This document shows, piece after piece, positions 24,149-32,331 of a stretch of DNA of 64,000 nucleotides. This stretch comes from Arthrobacter sp. B6. GTDB taxonomy: Bacteria; Actinomycetota; Actinomycetes; Actinomycetales; Micrococcaceae. Under the pieces are notes generated by a model. It was not told where the DNA came from. It did no database searches and was given only the letters and a program-made list of their open reading frames with translations. The stretch is from contig NZ_KV467169.1 in assembly GCF_001663775.1 (NCBI RefSeq), positions 697,206 through 761,205 of the forward strand. The letters run 5' to 3'. Every line of letters starts with the position of its first letter. The first letter of the stretch is position 1. Both the position numbers and the translations under genes were made by a program.

Positions 24149-26292
24149 AGCGTGGTGCTTTCGACGAGGACCTTCAGGACGTCCTCACCGTAGCGTTCGA
24201 GCTTGGAAGGTCCGACGCCGGCGAGTGTGGCCAGTTCCTCCAGCGACGATGGCCGGGCTTCGGCAATGGCGGTCAGTGTGGCATCCGTGAACACCACAAA
24301 GGCCGGGACCTCCGCCGAGAGCGCCACTTCCTTGCGCCAGTGCCGGAGAGCCTCGAACGTCTGTTCCTCGTAGCTGGGCGGGCAGTCGTTGCAGCGGCCC
24401 ACTTTGCGTTCAGCGCCGCTGGCCAGCATGCTGCCGCACACCCGGCACGTAGCAGGCTTGGCAGCTTTCCGGCGGGGCGCGGGCCCCTTGCCCCGGGCAG
24501 TGGAGCTGGCCACCGAGTCCGGCCGCAGACCGTCAAGGAAACGGGACGGCTTCCGGTTTGCCCGGCCGCCTGGGGTCCGGGCTGTGGACCACGACAGGGA
24601 AAGCTGCTCCCGGGCGCGGGTGATCCCGACGTACAGGAGCCGCCGTTCCTCATCGACCGCCTCCGGGGTATCAGCGAAGGAGATCGGCATCAGCCCTTCG
24701 CTGAGGCCAACCAGGAACACGGCGTCCCACTCAAGGCCTTTGGCCGCGTGCAACGAAGCCAGGGTGACGCCTTGGACAGTTGGGGCATGCTGTGCCAGTG
24801 AGCGTTCCTGAAGTTCGTTGACGAAATCCGCGAGGCCAAACTGATCGCCGCGTACCTGGACCAGTTCGTCGGCGAGTGCGACCAGCGCCGCCAGCGATTC
24901 CCAGCGCTCCCGCAGTGCACCTCCGTTGTGCGGCGGAGAGTCGGTATAGCCCAGGGAGGCCACGATATCGCGGACCAGCTGCCCCAGGGGTTCCGGCGCG
25001 GCAGTTTCGGCGACGGCCCTTGTTGCCGCCCGCAGCTGAAGAATGGCGTCCCTGACTTCCTTGCGGGCGAAAAACCGCTCACCGCCCCGAAGCTGGTACC
25101 CGATTCCCGCGGCTGCCAGGGCTTGCTCGTACGCTTCCGACTGGCCGTTGGTGCGGAAGAGGACGGCTACCTGACTTGCCGGTGTGCCGGCGTCGAGCAG
25201 GCCCTGGATCTTGAGCGCCACGGTGGCCGCCTCCGCCTCGTCGTCGGAACATTCCGTGAACTGGGGAACGGGCCCAGCCGGGCGCTGGGCCACAAGCTGC
25301 AGCGGCGCTGCCCACGCGGCGTCCGCCACAGGTCCGCCGCTTCGACGCCCGGCCAGGAGGTCGTTGGCAAGTTTGACCACCTGCGGCGTGGAGCGATAGT
25401 CCCGGATCAGCTTGACCACATTGGCTTCGGGATACCTGGCCTTGAAACCCAACAGGTGTTTGGGGGACGCACCGGTAAACGAATAGATGGTCTGGCTCGC
25501 GTCACCCACGACGCACAGTTCGTCGCGGCCGCCGAGCCACAGCTCAAGGAGTCGCTGCTGCAGCGGTGAAACGTCCTGGTATTCGTCGACCACAAAGTGG
25601 CGGTACTGCTCCCGTACCGTGGCTGCGACTTTCTGGTCCTCCTGCAGGATGCCAACCGTGATCAGCAGGACGTCCTCGAAGTCGATGACGTTGCGGTCGG
25701 TTTTGACGTCTTCATAGGACTGGAAGACCCGGGCCACGGCGGTGAGGTCGAACCCGCCGGGCGTACCCCGGTCCTTGGCGTTTTCCAAGTAGTTGGCAGG
25801 AGTCAGCATGGAGACCTTCGCCCACTCGATTTCCGAGGCAAGGTCCCGGATGGAAGCCCTGTCCGTACTGAGCCGCAGCCGGCGGGCGGCCTCGGCGATC
25901 ATCTGGGCTTTGTGGTCCAGGAGGTTTGGAAGCGTACCGCCTACGGCCTGGGGCCAGAAAAACTGCAACTGCCTGAGCGCGGCCGCGTGGAAAGTGCGGG
26001 CCTGGACGTTGCCCACGCCGAGATCACGCAGCCTGCTTCGCATTTCCGCGGCGGCCCGGGCAGTGAACGTTACTGCAAGGAGCCGTTGCGGGCTGTAGAC
26101 GCCGGAATGCACGCCATAGGCTATGCGGTGGGTGATGGCACGGGTCTTGCCGGTGCCGGCGCCGGCCAGCACACACAGCGGGCCGTTCAACGTGCTCGCC
26201 ACTTCCCGCTGCTCGGCGTCCAGGCCGCCAAGAATGCGCTCCTCAAGGGACGCCGCACTGTCAACTGCACTGTCAAAATTCTCTGTAGTCAC
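24145..26292 (-). CDS. uvrD2: ATP-dependent DNA helicase UvrD2 (superfamily I, with tetracysteine and HRDC-like end)
   Basis: A 715-residue 3'-to-5' DNA helicase. The Walker A motif is AGAGTGKTRAITHR, motif II is VDEYQDVSPLQQR, and further motifs include GDASQTIYSFTGA and LHAAKGLEWDAVFLVGL. Near the C-terminus are two CxxC pairs (CRVCGSML and CNDCPP). A HRDC-like domain follows (LATLAGVGPSKLERYGEDVL). The known M. tuberculosis UvrD2 has the same tetracysteine-HRDC arrangement. GTG 26292 is used. It is upstream of, and overlaps, the metallopeptidase gene. Confidence 0.93.
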   Translation of the reverse strand: MTTENFDSAVDSAASLEERILGGLDAEQREVASTLNGPLCVLAGAGTGKTRAITHRIAYGVHSGVYSPQRLLAVTFTARAAAEMRSRLRDLGVGNVQARTFHAAALRQLQFFWPQAVGGTLPNLLDHKAQMIAEAARRLRLSTDRASIRDLASEIEWAKVSMLTPANYLENAKDRGTPGGFDLTAVARVFQSYEDVKTDRNVIDFEDVLLITVGILQEDQKVAATVREQYRHFVVDEYQDVSPLQQRLLELWLGGRDELCVVGDASQTIYSFTGASPKHLLGFKARYPEANVVKLIRDYRSTPQVVKLANDLLAGRRSGGPVADAAWAAPLQLVAQRPAGPVPQFTECSDDEAEAATVALKIQGLLDAGTPASQVAVLFRTNGQSEAYEQALAAAGIGYQLRGGERFFARKEVRDAILQLRAATRAVAETAAPEPLGQLVRDIVASLGYTDSPPHNGGALRERWESLAALVALADELVQVRGDQFGLADFVNELQERSLAQHAPTVQGVTLASLHAAKGLEWDAVFLVGLSEGLMPISFADTPEAVDEERRLLYVGITRAREQLSLSWSTARTPGGRANRKPSRFLDGLRPDSVASSTARGKGPAPRRKAAKPATCRVCGSMLASGAERKVGRCNDCPPSYEEQTFEALRHWRKEVALSAEVPAFVVFTDATLTAIAEARPSSLEELATLAGVGPSKLERYGEDVLKVLVESTTL

Positions 26293-26356
26293 TCTGCTGC
26301 TCTGTTGTCTCGACTACCTGGTGCTGGAGTCTGGTCGGTGGATGATGCCCATGGCG

Positions 26357-27379
26357 TCAGGGGTCGGTGCGGTCCAGGATTCGTCCTCCGTACCAGTGCT
26401 CAATCAGCGATCGGGCAATGGACAAACGGCTGGAAATGGTGACCTCCCCGGTGAGCACTGCCTGCTGGAGTTCCTCCCGGCTGAACCAGCGCGCCCTGGT
26501 GACCTCCACGCCGTCGGGCGTTGCTTCGCTGTCCGCGGTGATGGCCGTGAATCCAAGCATAAGGGAGGCAGGGAACGGCCAGGGCTGTGAGCCCAGGTAC
26601 TGGCATCCGGAAACACGCACGCCGACTTCCTCATGGATTTCCCTGACCACGGCCTGCTCAAGTGACTCCCCCGGTTCGACGAACCCGGCGAGCGTGGAAT
26701 AGTTTTTGGCATCGAGCGGGCCACCGCCGCCCAGCAGCAGCCTCCCGTCCGGCCCCACAACGGTGACGATGATTGCTGGATCCGTACGAGGATAATGTTC
26801 GGAGTTGTCCTCGGGGCAGCGGCGCACCCAACCCCCGGATTCCACCACCGTGGGGGCGCCGCACCGGGGACAGTGCGTGTGCCCTGCGTGCCAGTTGGCA
26901 ATGGCGCTGGCCTCGACAAACAGCGCGGTGTGCGTGGGGTTAAGCTCGGCGGCAATGTCACGGAAGCCTGTCCAGGAAGCATCAACAGGGATGCCCGCCG
27001 TGCCGGGTTCCACGGCCTCCGGCAGCACCACCAACAGCAGCTCGGTGCCGGCAGGGAGGTCCGAACCGTCCAGAGCGGTCCCCAGATAGATCACATCCTC
27101 CGGCGCGGATCCAACGTGCTGAAGGCTCTCCACCAGTCTGGGGGCGTCAGCGAGGAAAAGGCTGCTTCCGGCCACGAGTGCCTGCCGGCCGGACAGGACC
27201 ACTGCCGCCGTGCCGTCGCGGCCCAGCAGCTCATCCACCATGCCCGGGCGGGTCCGGGCAGCGCAGCCCCGGTCCACCATGGCGGGAGGCACGGGAAGCA
27301 CTGTATCAAACAGGTGGTTGGCGGGCAGCCGGACTGCCTGCGTCCGGTAGGCCGGTGTAACGGGCTCCGCATGACTCAT
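26357..27379 (-). CDS. nudC: NUDIX hydrolase, NAD+/NADH pyrophosphatase NudC type
   Basis: A 340-residue protein. Its middle has a zinc ribbon with CPRCGAPT and a later CPEDNSEHYPR. The NUDIX box follows as GFVEPGESLEQAVVREIHEEVG, and SQPWPFPASLMLGF is the NudC-specific SQPWPFPxS motif. It hydrolyses NADH or removes NAD caps from RNA. The second cysteine pair of the ribbon seems reduced to one cysteine (RRCPEDN). ATG 27379 is chosen over the longer frame from 27415 because TACGGT lies six bases upstream and GGTGGA overlaps that region. Confidence 0.92.
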   Translation of the reverse strand: MSHAEPVTPAYRTQAVRLPANHLFDTVLPVPPAMVDRGCAARTRPGMVDELLGRDGTAAVVLSGRQALVAGSSLFLADAPRLVESLQHVGSAPEDVIYLGTALDGSDLPAGTELLLVVLPEAVEPGTAGIPVDASWTGFRDIAAELNPTHTALFVEASAIANWHAGHTHCPRCGAPTVVESGGWVRRCPEDNSEHYPRTDPAIIVTVVGPDGRLLLGGGGPLDAKNYSTLAGFVEPGESLEQAVVREIHEEVGVRVSGCQYLGSQPWPFPASLMLGFTAITADSEATPDGVEVTRARWFSREELQQAVLTGEVTISSRLSIARSLIEHWYGGRILDRTDP

Positions 27380-27391
27380 GTGTCCACCGTA
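27377..27391 (-). promoter_or_regulatory. Leaderless-type -10 box of nudC
   Basis: TACGGT at 27391-27386 (minus strand) lies six bases before ATG 27379. A GGTGGA sequence overlaps the box, so a led transcript with weak ribosome binding is the alternative. Confidence 0.35.
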
Positions 27392-27515
27392 CTGACTCGG
27401 GCCGACAAAGAACATTTTGGCAGCCAGGGACAGGGCGCTGTGGCTCCAGGCCGAGATTTGCCGTATATCTGGAGACTCGCCGCCGCCGCACCGGTGTCTT
27501 GGACGCCAGTCAAAC

Positions 27516-27530
27516 TACCGTGGAACGGTG
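27516..27530 (+). promoter_or_regulatory. Leaderless-type -10 box of the phosphotransferase gene
   Basis: TACCGT at 27516-27521 is followed by six bases and GTG 27528. No -35 box is obvious. Confidence 0.35.
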
Positions 27531-28790
27531 AGAAGAAAACCGATCGAACTGGCAGCCGTAGCAACCGCGGCAGTCCCCGGGCTGACCCCAACCGCTGTCA
27601 GCTCCGCTCCGGATGACGCCGCCGACTTCGACACCGCGCTGCTCCTCGATTCGGAGGGGAAGCGCTGGAGGGTCCGGTCGCCCCGGCACGCAGAAGCCAG
27701 CGCCCGGCTGGAGACAGAATTCCTGGTCCTGCGCGCATTCGCCCCCGGCATCAGGGCCGAGTTGCCCTTCCTCATGCCCACGGTGGCCGGCAGCGTACGC
27801 CTGGGCGCGCTGAGCACCTTCGTTTATTCCCACTTGGCCGGTTCCACCCGGAGCGTGGAGGAACTGACCGCCGGACCGGACCAGCTTGCCCGGGAAATCG
27901 GTGTGGCCCTGGCCGCGATCCACGATCTGCCCCATGCTTTGGTCAGCAACGCTGACCTCCCCAGCTATACGCCCAACGAGTTCCGCCAGCGCAGGCTCAA
28001 CGAATTGGACCAGGCCGCCACAACGGGCAAGATCCCGCCGTCCCTCCTGCGCCGCTGGGAACACGCGCTCGAAGACGTGTCACTGTGGCGGTTCAACCCC
28101 TGCGTGGTCCACGGCGACCTGCACGAAGACAATCTCCTGGTGGAGGGCAGCCGTGTAACAGCCGTCACCGGCTGGACAGACCTGCGGATCGGTGACCCGG
28201 CGGACGACTTGGCGTGGCTGGTGGCCTCCAACGAGCAGGACTTTGTGGACACCGTCCTGAGCAGCTACACCGAGAGCCGCCGGGACGCCCCGGACAAGCA
28301 CCTGCTCCGCCGGGCCGCGTTGTCCGCCGAGTTCGCCCTGGCCCAGTACCTCGTCAAAGGCATCGCGGCCGGCGATGCCGCAATGATCTCCGAGGCGGAG
28401 GGCATGCTTGAAACGCTGGCCAGCGACATCGCCGAGCACGGCGGGCAGGCAATCAGCGTCGAACCCCTCCCTTCCCCCGCGGCTCCCAGCGGTACCCCTC
28501 CCACGGGAACAGACATGGCCGACGGCGGTGCCGGGCAGGGTGCCGAGGCTCCCGGCAGCGCAGACGGTCCGGCGGGCGGGATCGCCGGCGTGACGCCAGT
28601 GGCCGTTCAGCCCGTGACGGTTCTCCCGATTCCGGCACCCGTACTGCCGGCAGTCCAGGTCACCCCGATTCCGGATGACGAACCTGCCCCGGCGGAGAAG
28701 CCTGCCCCGGCCGAAACTCCGGAGAAAGTTCCAACGGCGGAAGATACGTCCACGGCCGCCATCACCGTCATCGACGTCAATAAGCACTGA
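27528..28790 (+). CDS. Aminoglycoside/macrolide-phosphotransferase-like kinase with Pro/Ala-rich tail
   Basis: A 420-residue protein of the APH kinase fold. The catalytic loop is CVVHGDLHEDNLLVEG and the metal-binding motif is GWTDLRIGDPADDLAWLV. Residues 1-310 hold the kinase. The last 110 residues are low-complexity Pro/Ala/Glu sequence (PAEKPAPAETPEKVPTAE). The family includes antibiotic kinases, but chromosomal actinobacterial members next to nudC and adnB are usually uncharacterised, so no resistance role is claimed. The start GTG 27528 follows the leaderless pattern. The final 14 bp overlap the end of adnB on the other strand. Confidence 0.8.
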   Translation: MRRKPIELAAVATAAVPGLTPTAVSSAPDDAADFDTALLLDSEGKRWRVRSPRHAEASARLETEFLVLRAFAPGIRAELPFLMPTVAGSVRLGALSTFVYSHLAGSTRSVEELTAGPDQLAREIGVALAAIHDLPHALVSNADLPSYTPNEFRQRRLNELDQAATTGKIPPSLLRRWEHALEDVSLWRFNPCVVHGDLHEDNLLVEGSRVTAVTGWTDLRIGDPADDLAWLVASNEQDFVDTVLSSYTESRRDAPDKHLLRRAALSAEFALAQYLVKGIAAGDAAMISEAEGMLETLASDIAEHGGQAISVEPLPSPAAPSGTPPTGTDMADGGAGQGAEAPGSADGPAGGIAGVTPVAVQPVTVLPIPAPVLPAVQVTPIPDDEPAPAEKPAPAETPEKVPTAEDTSTAAITVIDVNKH

Positions 28791-31700
28791 CCGAGTAGGA
28801 CTCTGACACCATTTCCTCCAGCTCTGCTGCCGACGCGAGGTCGTGCGGGCGGACCACCTGGTTGTCGGCCACATAGAAGAACGCCGCCCGCACCTCATCC
28901 ACGGCGATCCCCTTCAGCCGTGCCCAGGCCAGCCGGTAAGCGGCCAGCTGAACCGATCTGGCTCTAAGCTGGGCGGCAGCGGGACGGCGGCCCGTTTTCC
29001 AGTCCACCAGGTCCCAGCCGCCGTCCGCGTCGCGGAATACGGCGTCGATCCGGCCGCGGACCACTACGTCACCCACGCGGGTCTCCACGGGCACTTCAAC
29101 GAATGCCGGGGAGCGGTTGGCCCATTCGGACGCCCGGAAGGTCGCCACCATGGCGTCGAGGTCGTAGGCGGCATCGATGTGGCCGTCCGCTCCCTGCGCT
29201 TCGTCGAAGTCCAGCATTCCGGCGGCACCAAAGTATTCCTCCACCCAGGAGTGGAAGGCCGTACCTTTCCGCGCGGACATGCCCGGTTCCCGGGGAACCG
29301 GTCGCCTGAGCCGTGCCAGCACAGCCGCCGGATCTTCGCCAAGGTCAACTAGTGTTGACGCCGAAATGTGGCTGGGCAGGTGCACGTCCTGTCCGCGCGC
29401 CCTGCTGGAGCGCCGTTCAAGCAGCAGGGAAGCTTCCGCAGCCCACCCCGCGGCGGGGCCGCGGAGCTCATGGCCGTCTCTGCCCGAGGCGGCAGACTCC
29501 AGTCCCGCGTCGGGGAGGGTGTCACGGGCGGGAACGGCGACGCCGGCAGTCGCAGTGTCGCTCGTTTGGTGGTCCAGGGCGGCGAGCAGCCGCGCGGCGG
29601 CCATTTCCATTGCCGCCCGCCGGCCCGGGACGATGCGAAGACGCTGTCCGGTCCGGGGGTCCACCGGACCCTCCAGGGGGTCGTAAGGCCACTCGGCGAT
29701 TTCCGTATCCAGGGTCAGTGGACTCTTCTCCGGAAGAGAGGCCTCGTCCACCGAGGCAGGGTGGATCACGGCAGCGGTGGTATCCGCGCCGGCGGCGGGC
29801 CGGGCTGCCAGGGGCTCCAGTTCGGCCAGGAATGGGGACATCTCGGACCGGCCGGCCCGCGAGCCCACCCAGGCGGCACTCGACACCCACAAAACGTGTT
29901 TGGCGCGCGTGTACGCAACGTAGGCGAGGCGCCGTTCCTCCGACTCGCCGTGGGCCTGAACGGCAGACTTGAAGTCCTTTTCCGCATCCAGCCACCCCTT
30001 CTGGTCGGGCTGGTCAAGGTCCCACTGTGGCAGGTCAGCGCGGTCACCCCGCAGCGGCCAGGGCAGGGCCGCCGTTCCGCTGCTCCACCGTGAATCTCGG
30101 CTGCTCGGAAAGGCGCCTGCGTTCAGGCCGGGCACAAAAACCACGTCCCATTCCAGTCCCTTGGACGCGTGGACGGTGAGGAGCTGTACGGCTTCGCGGT
30201 TGACATCCGTCGCCGGTGCATCGAGGCCGTTTTCCTCAGCTGCGGCTGCCTCCAGCCAGGCCAGGAAAGCGAGGATGTCCACCCGCTGGGAGGTTCTCAG
30301 GAAGCCGGCCGCAGCGTCCTGGAAGGCATCAAGGTTTCGGCGGGCTTGATGGATGCTGATGCCCGGGCGCGCTGCCACCTCGATGTCCAGCAGCATGGCA
30401 CGTTCCACTTCTCCAAGGAGTGTGGTCAGGTCATCCCCCAGGTAGCCGCGAAGCTGCCTGAGCTCCGCCGACAGCCGGCCGAGCCTCTCCCGTGCTTCCG
30501 TGCTCAGGGATCTTCCGTGTGACGATGTCCAGCCCTCCCGGGGAAGCCAGTCCAGTGCCTCTACGAGACTGGAACCATCGGTCAGGTCGCTCTCAACCAC
30601 CGGTGCGTCGTCCGGGGTTGAGCCAGCGTCCCCGGCCCCGGGTTCCGGCTCATGCCCCGCGGCGGGCCTCGCGCGCCTGCGGGCCAGCTGGCTGGACCAG
30701 TCGTGGAAGGCCATCAGGTCTGCCGGCCCGATCCGCCATCGGGCCCCGGCCAGCAGGCGCATCAGGGAATCGGACCGCCCCGGATCTGCCAGCACCCTCA
30801 GGGTTGAGACGAGGTCGACGATTTCGGGGGTGTCCAGCAGGCCGCCGAGGCCCACGATCTCGTAAGGGATTCCGCGCGCCTCCAGCTGACGGCTGATGGT
30901 CTCCATCTGGGCGCGGCGGCGGCACAGCACAGCGAGCGCGGGAGGCACCCGGGTGCCATCAGGCTTGAGCTCAAAGTCGGTGACCCGGTACTTCAACACG
31001 TCCTCCGCGAGGGCTGAGGCTTCCTCGACGTCGGTTCCGAACCGTCCAAGCACCACGCGGCCGTCAATGGCGTACGGGCTCGGCTGGAGCGGCGGCACTT
31101 TCACGGCGGGCGCCCCGTTAACCCCAGGCCCTGGGGCTCCGGCGGGTTCCAGGTGCGCAGCTGCCCTGCCCAATGACTCCGACATGACGTTGGCTGCCTC
31201 GAGGATCGACCGGCCGTTGCGCCACGCCGTGGTCAGGTAGGAAGTGGGCGCCGGCGTGAAGGTATCCTCCGCGTACGGGCCGGGCATCCGGACGGGGAAC
31301 TCCCGTACGAAGTGGAACAGCTGCCCCGCTGAAGCGCCGCGGAAGCCGTAGATGGACTGGTTGGGGTCCCCCACTGCGGTGACGGCGTGCCCGCCGCCGA
31401 ACAGCCGCGAGAAGAGGACCAGCTGGGCGTAGGAGGTGTCCTGGAATTCGTCGAGGAGGACCACCTTGTAGCGTTGCCGCTCCATCTCCGTAGCAAGCGG
31501 GACCTCCCGGGCCACGCGGGCGGCGAGGGCTACCAGGTCGCCGAAATCGAGGGCTCCGCGGGCGCGTTTGGCTGCTGAGTAGCGGCCCACCATGTCCGCA
31601 ACGCTGGCCCTGGTCCTCAGCATGGCGGCGAGTTCCACAGCTGACTGGGTCGGGTTCTTTTTGCCGTCAGCAACGTAGGGCAGGCCTTCGAACTCTGAGA

Positions 31701-32331
31701 TCCGTGCCATGAGCCAGGACTCTACATCCGCGGGCTCCTGAAGGTGTTCCGCGCATTCCCCGGCAAGCTGGATGACGGCCTTCACGAGTGTGGACTTCGC
31801 CGCACTGAAGTGGCGGTACTCGCCGTCGAACGCCTCCACCACCTCGCTGGCGAGCTGCCAAGCCTGGGCGCCGCCCAGCAGTACGACGTCACGTTCCACT
31901 CCCAGCCTCAGGCCGTAGTCGGACACGATGCCGCTGGCAAAAGAGTGGTAAGTGGACACTTTCGGCTCAAGCGCGTCACTGCTGAGCAGTCCCTCAGGGA
32001 AGACGTTGTGCCCTGTGTCCTGGGCAGCGATGCGCTGCAGGACCGCCAGCTTGGCCCTGATCCGCGTGGCGAGTTCACCGGCAGCCTTCCTGGTGAACGT
32101 GACCCCGAGGACTTCTTCAGGCCTGACCCATCCGTTCGCGACCAGCCAGACCACGCGGTCGGCCATGGTGGCCGTTTTGCCGGATCCAGCACCGGCAATG
32201 ACCAGCCGCGGCGTCAGGGGCGAGGAGATGATGGCGGATTGCTCGGCCGTGGGTGAGTTCTTCTCACCCAGCAGCCCGGACAGCTGTTCCGGACTGAACC
32301 TGGGCTCGGGAAGGACTGTTGGCTGGGTCAT
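28777..32331 (-). CDS. adnB: AdnB-like ATP-dependent helicase-nuclease subunit
   Basis: The 1184-residue protein has a UvrD-type superfamily I helicase domain (AGAGSGKTATMADRV Walker A, LLDEFQDTSYAQL motif II, LLTVHASKGLEWDVVF). A C-terminal RecB-type nuclease domain shows GRIDAVF and DLVDWKTGRRP. With AdnA it should form the AdnAB motor-nuclease that resects double-strand breaks, the actinobacterial counterpart of RecBCD and AddAB. The start at ATG 32331 overlaps the adnA stop as ATGA, which rules out the longer frame from 32358. Its 3' end overlaps the phosphotransferase gene. Confidence 0.93.
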   Translation of the reverse strand: MTQPTVLPEPRFSPEQLSGLLGEKNSPTAEQSAIISSPLTPRLVIAGAGSGKTATMADRVVWLVANGWVRPEEVLGVTFTRKAAGELATRIRAKLAVLQRIAAQDTGHNVFPEGLLSSDALEPKVSTYHSFASGIVSDYGLRLGVERDVVLLGGAQAWQLASEVVEAFDGEYRHFSAAKSTLVKAVIQLAGECAEHLQEPADVESWLMARISEFEGLPYVADGKKNPTQSAVELAAMLRTRASVADMVGRYSAAKRARGALDFGDLVALAARVAREVPLATEMERQRYKVVLLDEFQDTSYAQLVLFSRLFGGGHAVTAVGDPNQSIYGFRGASAGQLFHFVREFPVRMPGPYAEDTFTPAPTSYLTTAWRNGRSILEAANVMSESLGRAAAHLEPAGAPGPGVNGAPAVKVPPLQPSPYAIDGRVVLGRFGTDVEEASALAEDVLKYRVTDFELKPDGTRVPPALAVLCRRRAQMETISRQLEARGIPYEIVGLGGLLDTPEIVDLVSTLRVLADPGRSDSLMRLLAGARWRIGPADLMAFHDWSSQLARRRARPAAGHEPEPGAGDAGSTPDDAPVVESDLTDGSSLVEALDWLPREGWTSSHGRSLSTEARERLGRLSAELRQLRGYLGDDLTTLLGEVERAMLLDIEVAARPGISIHQARRNLDAFQDAAAGFLRTSQRVDILAFLAWLEAAAAEENGLDAPATDVNREAVQLLTVHASKGLEWDVVFVPGLNAGAFPSSRDSRWSSGTAALPWPLRGDRADLPQWDLDQPDQKGWLDAEKDFKSAVQAHGESEERRLAYVAYTRAKHVLWVSSAAWVGSRAGRSEMSPFLAELEPLAARPAAGADTTAAVIHPASVDEASLPEKSPLTLDTEIAEWPYDPLEGPVDPRTGQRLRIVPGRRAAMEMAAARLLAALDHQTSDTATAGVAVPARDTLPDAGLESAASGRDGHELRGPAAGWAAEASLLLERRSSRARGQDVHLPSHISASTLVDLGEDPAAVLARLRRPVPREPGMSARKGTAFHSWVEEYFGAAGMLDFDEAQGADGHIDAAYDLDAMVATFRASEWANRSPAFVEVPVETRVGDVVVRGRIDAVFRDADGGWDLVDWKTGRRPAAAQLRARSVQLAAYRLAWARLKGIAVDEVRAAFFYVADNQVVRPHDLASAAELEEMVSESYSVSAY

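Noticed and set aside
27528..28790. Antibiotic-resistance kinase
   Set aside because: The APH fold is broad, and the gene sits in a conserved housekeeping neighbourhood with no mobile element. No resistance can be claimed.
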